This document shows, piece after piece, positions 1 to 6,042 of a DNA stretch of 12,420 bases (position 1 is its first letter; each line of letters starts with the position of its first letter). Position numbers and translations under genes: made by a program. The notes below the pieces were generated by a model. That model worked only from the letters and a program-made list of their open reading frames with translations, ran no database searches and was not told where the DNA came from. The DNA lies in contig JANXWT010000075.1 of the NCBI GenBank assembly GCA_025351035.1, positions 1-12,420 of the forward strand, in the 5' to 3' direction. The stretch is from Opitutia bacterium (GTDB lineage Bacteria > Verrucomicrobiota > Verrucomicrobiia > Opitutales > Opitutaceae).

Positions 1-97
1 CGATCAGGTAAACTCTGGCGTTCCAATCTAAAGTCTATAACCTAAGGGACGTTGGTATTAAGAGTTTTTAAGGGTGTCCCAAACCATCTGCAACTCC

Positions 98-122
98 TCA
101 CTGGGCCACACCGCCCCAGTGA
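98..122. repeat. Small hairpin, 8-bp stem
   Basis: Arms TCACTGGG (98-105) and CCCAGTGA (115-122) pair perfectly around a 9-base loop. No T-run follows on either strand, so it is not a typical intrinsic terminator. It lies in the gene-free stretch 1-255. Positions 1-97 are more AT-rich than the rest and have stops in all frames; nothing else was recognised there. Confidence 0.45.
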
Positions 123-128
123 TCTCGC

Positions 129-229
129 AATCCGTGTGATCAGTGCAATCCGTGGTTAACTCAGATTCTGCTTTCCCGGGGGCCAGTCTCAGAATTTTTC
201 ACCACGGATGACACGGATGCTCACGGATT
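129..229. repeat. CACGGAT-type imperfect inverted repeat
   Basis: The left arm (129-156) reads as two ATCCGTG units. The right arm (201-229) reads as three CACGGAT units starting at 203, 212 and 222, each followed by 2-3 variable bases. The arms are imperfect reverse complements separated by about 44 bases (157-200), so the element can fold into a long hairpin. It lies just past the 3' end of sixA and could terminate or protect that transcript. Such unit repeats look like a dispersed intergenic family; that is inferred, supported by a partial copy at 761-777. Confidence 0.7.
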
Positions 230-255
230 CAGGTTCCGCGATCGCCGCCTCCGTC

Positions 256-717
256 TCACACCACCTCCGGCGAGATCATCCAGTGCACCGTCCAGCCACC
301 CGTTTCGCGGTCGAGGCGCAGCACGGCGCATTTCTTGAAAACAAACCGCGGCGGATCGTCCCGGCCCGTCACCAGCAGCGTCGCGAGCGTGCTCAGCAGC
401 GGCTCGTGGCCCACGATCATCACCGGATGACGCAGCTCGCTGAGCCGCTTCGCGATGATCGTCGGATCGTCGTTCGACCGCAAACCGGCCACGACGCGCC
501 GCGTCGCCGGCAACCGCAGCACCTCGGCCAGCCGCTCCGCGGTGTCCAGGGCCCGCACCAGCGGGCTGTGCCAGACCTCTTTCGCCTCGATGGCGTCCGC
601 GTCGCGCAGCAGCCGCCCCAGCTTGCGGATCTGCATGAGACCCTTCCCGCTCAAGGGCCGCACCTCGTCGTTGTCGCCATCCACCGCATGTGCATGCCTG
701 ACCAGATAGAGATGCAT
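256..717 (-). CDS. sixA: Phosphohistidine phosphatase, SixA-type histidine phosphatase
   Basis: A 153-residue protein of the histidine phosphatase (phosphoglycerate mutase-like) superfamily, the usual size for SixA. The RHA signature at residues 7-9 gives the nucleophilic H8 with R7. A second catalytic histidine lies in the VGHEP motif (H104), and R55 in the SPLVRA motif is the expected phosphate-binding arginine. No signal peptide or extra domain is seen, so it is cytoplasmic. SixA proteins remove phosphate from phosphohistidine proteins, in E. coli from the nitrogen-related PTS protein NPr; the target here is unknown. I chose the ATG at 717, directly before the conserved MHLYLVRHA start; a longer frame to 780 adds residues that do not fit the family and overlaps repeat sequence. 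Its upstream neighbour on the same strand is the cysteine synthase-like gene, 137 bases away with repeats between, so co-transcription is uncertain. Confidence 0.9.
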   Translation of the reverse strand: MHLYLVRHAHAVDGDNDEVRPLSGKGLMQIRKLGRLLRDADAIEAKEVWHSPLVRALDTAERLAEVLRLPATRRVVAGLRSNDDPTIIAKRLSELRHPVMIVGHEPLLSTLATLLVTGRDDPPRFVFKKCAVLRLDRETGGWTVHWMISPEVV

Positions 718-760
718 GACCCGCAGCCTAGACACGATTCCCCACTCCGACAAGCCCGCG

Positions 761-777
761 GAATTTTTCCCACGGAT
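761..777. repeat. Partial copy of the CACGGAT repeat
   Basis: This stretch matches 192-209 except for a single missing A, both reading GAATTTTTC followed by CCACGGAT. It is in direct orientation with the downstream copy, so the two flank sixA. It lies in the gap between sixA and the cysteine synthase-like gene. Confidence 0.6.
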
Positions 778-852
778 CACCCGCGTTTGCCCGCCTGTGC
801 CGGGTGCTCATAGCTTCGGAGTTCGCGTGGATTCGCGGCTCCTCCTCCGGTC

Positions 853-873
853 TCTCAACCCTCAACTTTCAAC
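853..873. repeat. Heptamer tandem repeat overlapping a gene end
   Basis: Three consecutive 7-base units, TCTCAAC, CCTCAAC and TTTCAAC, share the core TCAAC. They cover the stop codon and last residues of the minus-strand cysteine synthase-like gene, encoding its final residues ELKVEG and the TGA. Confidence 0.6.
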
Positions 874-1802
874 TCCGTCCTCTCTGCTCGATACACGTCG
901 GTGCTCAAATACTTGAGGCCCGTGTCGGCCATCAGCGTGACCACCTTCGCGTCCGGCCCCAGTCTCTCCGCCACTCGCAAAGCGGCGACGACGTTCGCTC
1001 CGGACGACGTTCCCGCAAAGACTGCTTCTTCCCGCGCGAGCCGTCGCGCCATGGCTTTCGCGTCCGCAGTGCTGACGGCTAGGATTTCATCGACGAGACT
1101 CGGTTCCCACAACGGCGGCGTGTAGCCAATGCCGACTCCTTCGATCTTGTGCGGGCCGGGCTGATCTCCGCGCAAGACCGAAGATTCCGCGGGCTCGACC
1201 GCGACGATCTTGAGGCTCGGCTTGTAGCGCTTCAGCACCGTGGCGACGCCCCGCGACGAAGCCGCCGTGCCCACGCAGTGAACGAACGCGTCGATCTGTC
1301 CCTTCGTCTGCGCCCAAATCTCCTCCCCGAGCGCATGGTAGCCATCGATAGTGTCGTAGTTGTTGAGCTGATCGACCCAGTAGGTGTTCGGCTCGCGGCT
1401 AATCGCCCGGGCGGTCTCGACCATGTCCAAAATCAATTTCTTTGTCGTGAGTCCTCCCTCGCTCGGCACCAGCGTCAGCTCCGCGCCGAGCGCCTCCATG
1501 TGGTCCCGCTTCTCCCGGCTGAACGCTTCCGAGGTGACGATCTTGAGCCGGTAGCCTTTCGCGGCGCAGACCAACGCCAGCGACGTGCCCGTGCTGCCAC
1601 CGGTATACTCGACGACGGTGCCGCCCGGTTTCAGCCGTCCGTCTTTTTCCGCCCGCGAAATCACGGCGAGCGCCATGCGGTCCTTGATGCTGCCGGTGGG
1701 GTTCTCCCACTCAAGCTTTACGAAAATCTCCGCCCCATTCGGCGGGATGACTTTGCGAAGCCGAACCAACGAAGTGTTACCAATCGCAGCGAGCACATCC
1801 AT
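855..1802 (-). CDS. PLP-dependent cysteine synthase family protein (CysK/CysM/CBS-like)
   Basis: A 315-residue fold-type II PLP enzyme, close to the usual length of cysteine synthases. The N-terminal GNTSL (residues 8-12) is typical of the family. The PLP lysine is K40 in GSIKDR, and the substrate or cofactor loop is TGGSTGTS (67-74), where CysK usually has TSGNTG. The phosphate-binding loop is VGTAASS (177-183), where CysK has a GTGGT-type loop. GTSSGAN near the C-terminus is the usual late motif. The family makes cysteine from O-acetylserine (or O-phosphoserine) and sulfide, or condenses serine and homocysteine; the substrate cannot be fixed here, so I give no symbol. The ATG at 1802 precedes the conserved start; a frame to 1880 exists but adds non-homologous residues. 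The C-terminus is encoded by a heptamer repeat. Downstream on the same strand is sixA; the divergent neighbour is the receiver-MBL gene. Confidence 0.88.
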   Translation of the reverse strand: MDVLAAIGNTSLVRLRKVIPPNGAEIFVKLEWENPTGSIKDRMALAVISRAEKDGRLKPGGTVVEYTGGSTGTSLALVCAAKGYRLKIVTSEAFSREKRDHMEALGAELTLVPSEGGLTTKKLILDMVETARAISREPNTYWVDQLNNYDTIDGYHALGEEIWAQTKGQIDAFVHCVGTAASSRGVATVLKRYKPSLKIVAVEPAESSVLRGDQPGPHKIEGVGIGYTPPLWEPSLVDEILAVSTADAKAMARRLAREEAVFAGTSSGANVVAALRVAERLGPDAKVVTLMADTGLKYLSTDVYRAERTELKVEG

Positions 1803-2043
1803 GGAGGACACATGACTGTTCCGTCTGAGCCCATCGCGCCAGAACAAAGCACGAACTGCGGCCCCGCGCGTGAGTCCCAAAAAACGGCTGCTTTGATGAA
1901 CAATTGAGTGATTGAACCGAAAGGGGAAAACCCCATCGTCGGCAGGCGTGGGCTCGAAAATTCATCGCCATGGGACGCGCCACCACTAATCTGCGTGATT
2001 GCGCCGGCAATCAAACGTCCCCGCTAGCTCTCTCATCCGCTCC

Positions 2044-3378
2044 ATGAGCAAACACTCTCCGCATAAGGGCCGCATTCTCATCGGCGATGACCAGCCCGAT
2101 TTGGCCTTATTCATGGCGCGCACTCTGGTGGAGGTCGGTTACGAGGTTGAAACCGCCGCCGACGGCGAGGAGTGCCTCCGCAAGGCGCGGGCAACCGTGC
2201 CCGATCTCCTGATGCTAGATATCATGATGCCCAAGATCCACGGCTTTGAAGTATTGCGGGCTCTGCGCGCCGACCCGCGAACCTGTAACATCGGCGTGAT
2301 CATTTGCAGCGGCAAGGACTTCAAGACGGAGCGCGACGAGAGCGGCCAATTGGGCGTTTTGGACTTTCTAACCAAGCCGATCCCGCCTTTGTTGCTCGTC
2401 GAGCGGGTGGCGAGTTTCTTCGGCCAGCGCGACAGCCTGACCATGCCCATGGTCCCGGTGGTGCGCCTCGCCAGTGCTGAAATCTATCGCCGCCAACTCG
2501 ATGTCCGGCGCCCGCACTTCTACCTGTGGGGCACGCGGGGGTCGACGCCGATCTTCGGCGGGCGTTTTCAGCGCTATGGCGGCAACACGTCGTGCATGGC
2601 GGTCACGGTCGGCGACGAAATTTTCATCTTCGATGCCGGCAGCGGCATCCGCGACCTCGGTCTGGTGCTGGCGGCGGCCCCGGCGCGCACAGTGCACCTG
2701 TTCATCACGCACCACCATTGGGACCACATCCAGGGATTTCCCTTCTTTGCGCCCGCATATATCCCCGGCTTTGATATCACGGTGTATGGGGCGAAGGGAT
2801 TCGGCAAAGATCTGGAATCGATTTTCCGCGGCCAGCTCGACCGGGATTATTTCCCGGCGCAACTGGAGGACATGAAGTCGAATCTCCACTTCCGCCATCT
2901 CGCCGACGGAGCGCTGGAGATCGGCGCGGCGCGGATCACCTGGGAATTCGCCCAGCACCCGGGCGCCACGGTCGCCTACAAGATCGAAGTCGGCCGGCGC
3001 AAGATTGCGTGGGTGCCCGACAACGAATTTCTCCAAGGCTACGTCGGCCCGCCCACGCTCGCGCGCGAACACCCGCTGGCGCTGACCTACCAGCGGATGA
3101 TCTCCTTCCTGTCCGACGTCGACCTGCTGATTCACGAGGCCCAATACATGCCCGAAGAATACGGCACCAAAATCGGCTGGGGGCATTCCTCCGTCTCCAA
3201 CGCCTGCCTGCTCATGAAACTGGCCGGCGTGCGCCGCTGGATCATCACGCACCATGACCCGATGCACGACGACGCCTTCTTGGAAATGAAGCTGAACCTC
3301 ACGCGGCAAATCCTTGAGGAAATCGGACACCCGATGCTAGTGTCGCACGGCTACGACGGCATGACCGAGTTCGTTTGA
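2044..3378 (+). CDS. Receiver domain fused to metallo-beta-lactamase-fold hydrolase
   Basis: A 444-residue two-domain protein. Residues 8-127 form a CheY-like receiver: acidic pair D15/D16, phospho-acceptor D59 in MLDIMMP, S89 and K111 in the TKP motif are all present. After a linker, residues 158-444 form an MBL-fold hydrolase of the type with RGSTP (165-169) and RYGGNTSC (177-184). Metal ligands are visible as H223, H225, D227 and H228 in HHHWDH, H305, the bridging-type D326, H381 in GHSS and H403. No DNA-binding domain, signal peptide or membrane segment is seen, so it is a cytoplasmic response regulator with an enzymatic output. The substrate is unknown; related MBL proteins include PhnP-like phosphodiesterases, which is only a hint. 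I chose the ATG at 2044 next to the receiver; an upstream frame to 1999 adds only filler. No histidine kinase lies in the window. A secreted Dabb protein follows after 32 bases. Confidence 0.88.
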   Translation: MSKHSPHKGRILIGDDQPDLALFMARTLVEVGYEVETAADGEECLRKARATVPDLLMLDIMMPKIHGFEVLRALRADPRTCNIGVIICSGKDFKTERDESGQLGVLDFLTKPIPPLLLVERVASFFGQRDSLTMPMVPVVRLASAEIYRRQLDVRRPHFYLWGTRGSTPIFGGRFQRYGGNTSCMAVTVGDEIFIFDAGSGIRDLGLVLAAAPARTVHLFITHHHWDHIQGFPFFAPAYIPGFDITVYGAKGFGKDLESIFRGQLDRDYFPAQLEDMKSNLHFRHLADGALEIGAARITWEFAQHPGATVAYKIEVGRRKIAWVPDNEFLQGYVGPPTLAREHPLALTYQRMISFLSDVDLLIHEAQYMPEEYGTKIGWGHSSVSNACLLMKLAGVRRWIITHHDPMHDDAFLEMKLNLTRQILEEIGHPMLVSHGYDGMTEFV

Positions 3379-3410
3379 ACCTCGGCCCCGCCACTATCCC
3401 CAACTCTACC

Positions 3411-3779
3411 ATGAAAAGACTCCTCCGCTCCCTCCTCGCCACGACCGCGCTCCTGACCGCGGCCTCAACCTTTGCCGCTGACACGGCCCCAAAGTCCATC
3501 GTCCATGTGGTCACCGTCGCTTGGAAAGCCGGCACGACGCCCGAGCAGATCCAAGCCGCTCTCGCCGGCGCCCAAGCCCTGCCCGCCGCCTACAAGGGCA
3601 TCACGCACGTCTGGACCAAGACGCTCAAGGCGCAAGGCGACCGCACCCACGTCATCGTGATGGAGTTCACCGATGCCGAGGCGTTCAAGAACTACACCGA
3701 CAGCGCCGCGCAGAAGGAATGGTATAAGGTCTACCTGCCCATCCGCGACCACAGCACGACGTTTGACGCTACGAACTGA
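3411..3779 (+). CDS. Secreted Dabb-domain (stress-responsive alpha/beta barrel) protein
   Basis: A 122-residue protein with a Sec signal peptide: positively charged start KRLLR, hydrophobic stretch to about residue 20 and a probable cut after STFA at residue 22. The rest (about 28-119) matches the dimeric alpha/beta barrel (Dabb) fold: an opening beta strand IVHVVTVAWK, a helix with TPEQIQAAL, a VIVMEFTDAEAFKNY segment and a closing strand after YLPIRDH. Many members have no known activity, and none can be assigned here; the signal peptide points to a periplasmic location. The start is the ATG before the signal; a TTG in frame at 3375 would overlap the upstream stop and spoil the signal. It lies 32 bases after the receiver-MBL gene and just before a strong terminator, so the two probably share a transcript. 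Confidence 0.82.
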   Translation: MKRLLRSLLATTALLTAASTFAADTAPKSIVHVVTVAWKAGTTPEQIQAALAGAQALPAAYKGITHVWTKTLKAQGDRTHVIVMEFTDAEAFKNYTDSAAQKEWYKVYLPIRDHSTTFDATN

Positions 3780-3802
3780 ACTTCGCGCCCGCCGCACCTC
3801 TC

Positions 3803-3829
3803 AAGGCCGCCTGCCCGGCGGCCTTTTTT
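3803..3829 (+). terminator. Intrinsic (Rho-independent) terminator
   Basis: Arms AAGGCCGCC (3803-3811) and GGCGGCCTT (3817-3825) pair perfectly over 9 bp around the loop TGCCC, followed by a T-run (3824-3829). It lies 24 bases after the Dabb gene and closes the receiver-MBL/Dabb unit, isolating the tetR promoter. Confidence 0.9.
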
Positions 3830-3858
3830 GCGCCTGTCCACTGGCCAAAAGATTTTGC

Positions 3859-3888
3859 TTGCACATTCTGGAATGAACGTTCTTTTAT
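3859..3888 (+). promoter_or_regulatory. Candidate tetR promoter spanning the operator
   Basis: TTGCAC (3859-3864) resembles a -35 box, and TTTTAT (3883-3888) is a weak -10 match after 18 bases. The 14-bp operator-like site fills this spacer, as expected for steric repression. If correct, the transcript would start within a few bases of the ATG at 3894 and be nearly leaderless. The promoter is inferred from weak matches. Confidence 0.35.
3870..3883 (+). promoter_or_regulatory. TetR operator candidate, site 1 (tetR upstream)
   Basis: GGAATGAACGTTCT, centred on the perfect 8-bp palindrome GAACGTTC, ends 10 bases before the tetR start. The same sequence occurs inverted at 4493-4506 with 13/14 identity, before the adjacent dehydrogenase gene. 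Palindromic sites upstream of both a TetR gene and its neighbour are the normal arrangement for a local autoregulated repressor. Confidence 0.7.
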
Positions 3889-3893
3889 GCGCC

Positions 3894-4472
3894 ATGCCTC
3901 GCGCCAAAGAGTTTGATGAAGCCGAAGTCCTCGACCAAGCCCTCGAGCTCTTCCGCGCGCGCGGATTCAAGCACACGTCTTTCGCCGATCTCGTCGACGA
4001 ACTCGGCGTCAGCCGCCAGAGCCTCTACGACACCTACGGCGACAAGCAGGCCCTCTACCACGCCGCGCTCAAGCGCTACCTCACCGGCGGCATCGACAAC
4101 ATCCGCCACAAACTCGACGCCGCCGCGCCCGTGCGCCAGATGCTCGCTGCTCTTTTCTCCGGCATGATCGACGGCCAGTGCGCGAATGGTTCGCCCGGCT
4201 GCCTGATGGTCAACTCGATGGTCGAGCTCTCGCCGCACGACGCCGACATTCGCGCGCTCGCGCAGGAACACGCCCGCGCCATTGAGGGCCTCTTCGCCTC
4301 GCGCCTCAGCGCCGCCCAGCGCAAGGGCGACCTCGCCAAGTCCAAGGATCCCGTCGCTCTCGCCCGGTTCCTCTACCACACGATGCTCGGCCTCGCCGTC
4401 GCCTCGCGCGCGCTCGGCGACAAGACCGGCCTCCGCGAAACCGCCCGTTTGGCTTTGCAGGTTCTCGGGTGA
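3894..4472 (+). CDS. TetR/AcrR-family transcriptional repressor
   Basis: A 192-residue protein of normal TetR size. Residues 7-55 form the N-terminal helix-turn-helix: ALELFRARGFKHTSFADLV leads into the recognition part LGVSRQSLYDTYGDKQALY. The rest is the helical ligand-binding and dimerisation domain, with the GCLMVNS motif (residues 101-107) common in regulators that sit beside oxidoreductases. TetR proteins bind palindromic DNA as dimers and release it when a small molecule binds; the ligand is unknown. The ATG at 3894 gives the family's MPRAKEFDE-type start; an upstream frame adds residues from the operator region. The gene lies after a terminator and 54 bases before a short-chain dehydrogenase. 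Paired operator-like sites before each gene suggest it represses itself and the dehydrogenase. Confidence 0.9.
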   Translation: MPRAKEFDEAEVLDQALELFRARGFKHTSFADLVDELGVSRQSLYDTYGDKQALYHAALKRYLTGGIDNIRHKLDAAAPVRQMLAALFSGMIDGQCANGSPGCLMVNSMVELSPHDADIRALAQEHARAIEGLFASRLSAAQRKGDLAKSKDPVALARFLYHTMLGLAVASRALGDKTGLRETARLALQVLG

Positions 4473-4492
4473 TTTTTTTTTGCGCTCTTTCT

Positions 4493-4506
4493 AGAACGCT
4501 CATTCC
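4493..4506 (-). promoter_or_regulatory. TetR operator candidate, site 2 (SDR upstream)
   Basis: Read on the minus strand this is GGAATGAGCGTTCT, one base different from site 1 at 3870-3883. It lies 20 bases before the dehydrogenase ATG, in the 54-base gap after tetR, a good position to block its promoter. No convincing -35/-10 pair was found here. Confidence 0.65.
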
Positions 4507-4526
4507 ACTTCAACTACGCACTCCTC

Positions 4527-5266
4527 ATGAAAAACCAAACCATCCTCATCACGGGCGGCACGACCGGCATCGGTCTCGCCACCGCTCAACTCCTGCAAGC
4601 CGACGGCGCGCGGGTCCTCGTCACGGGCCGCAATCCCGAGACTCTCGCCGCCGCTCGCGCCACGCTCGGCGCGAAGGCCGTCGTGATCGCGTCCGACTCC
4701 GGCTCGCTTGCCGACGCGCAGAATCTCGGCACCGAAATCAAAAAGCATACCGCCCAACTCGACGGCGTGTTCCTCAACGCGGGCATCGGCCAGTTCGGCC
4801 CGATCGAGGCGATGACGCCGAAACATTTCGACGACATGTTCGGTGTGAACGTGCGCGGGCTCTACTTCCAGCTGCAGTCGTTGCTGCCGCTGCTCGCCCA
4901 CCCGAGCGCGGTGCTGCTCAACGCCTCCGTCGTGGCCGAACTCGGCTTCCCCGCCACGAGCCTCTACTCGGCCACGAAGGCCGCCGTCGTTTCCTTCGGC
5001 AAATCCCTCGCGGTCGAACTTGCGCCGCGCGGCATCCGCCTCAACACGCTGAGTCCCGGCCCAATCGCGACGCCCATCTACGGCAAGCTCGGCTTCCCGG
5101 CCAGGCGCAGAAAGGCTTCGAGGATTCGATGGCCGCGCAATCGCTCTTCAAGCGCTTTGGCACGCCGGACGAAGTCGCCAAGCTCGCGCGCTTCCTCCTC
5201 TCCGCCGACTCCAGCTTCATCGTCGGCGAAAACGTCACCGTCGACGGCGGCGTCCGTCTGACCTGA
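4527..5266 (+). pseudogene. Short-chain dehydrogenase/reductase (SDR), frameshifted
   Basis: A classical SDR of about 246 residues if repaired. Residues 9-16, TGGTTGIG, form the NAD(P)-binding glycine motif; NAG follows at 84-86. Catalytic S134, Y147 and K151 (YSATK) and the PGPI segment are intact. Around 5097-5105 the frame is lost: after residue P191 the reading continues as an arginine- and serine-rich tail, while the true C-terminus (AQKGFEDSM, then TPDEVAKLARFLLS and ending VDGGVRLT) runs on in another frame. Adding one base near 5103 would restore PAEAQK and the whole domain. So it is either a recent pseudogene or a sequencing error. SDRs reduce or oxidise carbonyl/alcohol substrates with NAD(P)(H); the substrate is unknown. 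A TetR operator-like site lies just upstream. Confidence 0.85.
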
Positions 5267-5367
5267 CCAAACGTATCACCTCCACTCCCCGCTCCCATGA
5301 TCTTCAGCACCTGCATCCTCGCCGCCCTCTGCGTGCTCGTCGCCACCGACAGCAACCACGCCGCTGA

Positions 5368-6042
5368 TCAGTGAGCCGCCAACCGGTTTCGCCGCGCGCG
5401 CAGTGCGACCGCCGCCAACGTGATCACCGGGAGCATGCCTGCTTCCGGTGATTGCATCGTCCAAAGCGTCATCCCGCTGAACAGGCCCCACGCGACCGGG
5501 ACAATCCACAGCGGCCAGCGGGCATTTCGCGCCGCAAGCAGCAAACCCAAAGTAGCAACCACCGTGGGGTCCGGCAGGAGCCCGGCCACCTCGACTTGTG
5601 TCCACGGTCGACCGGTCACGCGGCCGACTAACGGCTGAACCAGGATGCCAAACGCCAGCAGCGCCACGCCCGCGCGAGCGATCATGCCGTCACCCGGCGC
5701 GATTGAAAGTCGCGCGCGCGCGACACCGCACCAAATCAAAGCCAGAGCCTGCACCGCGAACGCCGCCGCGAACCAGCGGCCGCCGGTGTGGATCGTGGAG
5801 TATCGTTCCCAGAAATAAACCCACGCCACCACGAGCCAGCCCGCCGCCAGCAGCGCGGAGCCGATTCGGTTCGTGCGTTCGCCTGGCTGGCGCAGAATCA
5901 GCGTCAACAACAACGCGCCCGCGACGAGTGCCACGAGGTGCGCGGGCCACAGCGCGAGATTGAGCCGCTCGGTCAGCCGATAGTAAGTTCGCGCCGAGAA
6001 CATCAGGAAGTTCGCCGGCGAATACGTCCCCCACTCGCTCAT
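5368..6042 (-). CDS. Integral membrane protein, DUF6064-like
   Basis: A 224-residue, very hydrophobic protein with about seven predicted membrane segments (near residues 31-50, 61-78, 88-106, 121-138, 152-170, 175-192 and 198-212). The N-terminus MSEWGTYSPANFLMFSARTY is what I recall for the DUF6064 family, whose function is unknown; this is recognition from memory. The ATG at 6042 overlaps the aldo/keto reductase stop as ATGA, and a GGAGG lies 7 bases upstream, one of only two clear ribosome-binding sites in the window. That means it is co-translated with the reductase. A longer frame to 6237 only shadows the reductase. No catalytic motif was seen. Confidence 0.8.
   Translation of the reverse strand: MSEWGTYSPANFLMFSARTYYRLTERLNLALWPAHLVALVAGALLLTLILRQPGERTNRIGSALLAAGWLVVAWVYFWERYSTIHTGGRWFAAAFAVQALALIWCGVARARLSIAPGDGMIARAGVALLAFGILVQPLVGRVTGRPWTQVEVAGLLPDPTVVATLGLLLAARNARWPLWIVPVAWGLFSGMTLWTMQSPEAGMLPVITLAAVALRARRNRLAAH

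Noticed and set aside
1923..1934. GGGGAAAACCCC palindrome in the divergent gap
   Set aside because: A 4-bp stem with a 4-base loop is short enough to be chance; no promoter or second copy supports a role.
2368..3330. 320-residue antisense open frame
   Set aside because: It lies fully inside the receiver-MBL gene on the other strand, has biased composition and no recognisable domain; long antisense frames are expected at this GC content.
4473..4482. T-run after tetR as an intrinsic terminator
   Set aside because: Only a 4-bp pairing with an 18-base loop (CCCG/CGGG) precedes it; too weak to call.
4469..5097. N-terminal part of the second frame over the SDR gene
   Set aside because: Arginine- and histidine-rich nonsense; only its end after about 5105 is real SDR sequence exposed by the frameshift.
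5297..5374. 25-residue ATG frame after the SDR, hydrophobic with a late DSNHAADQ
   Set aside because: Very short, overlaps the 3' end of the convergent membrane protein gene, and has no ribosome-binding site; possible but unsupported.
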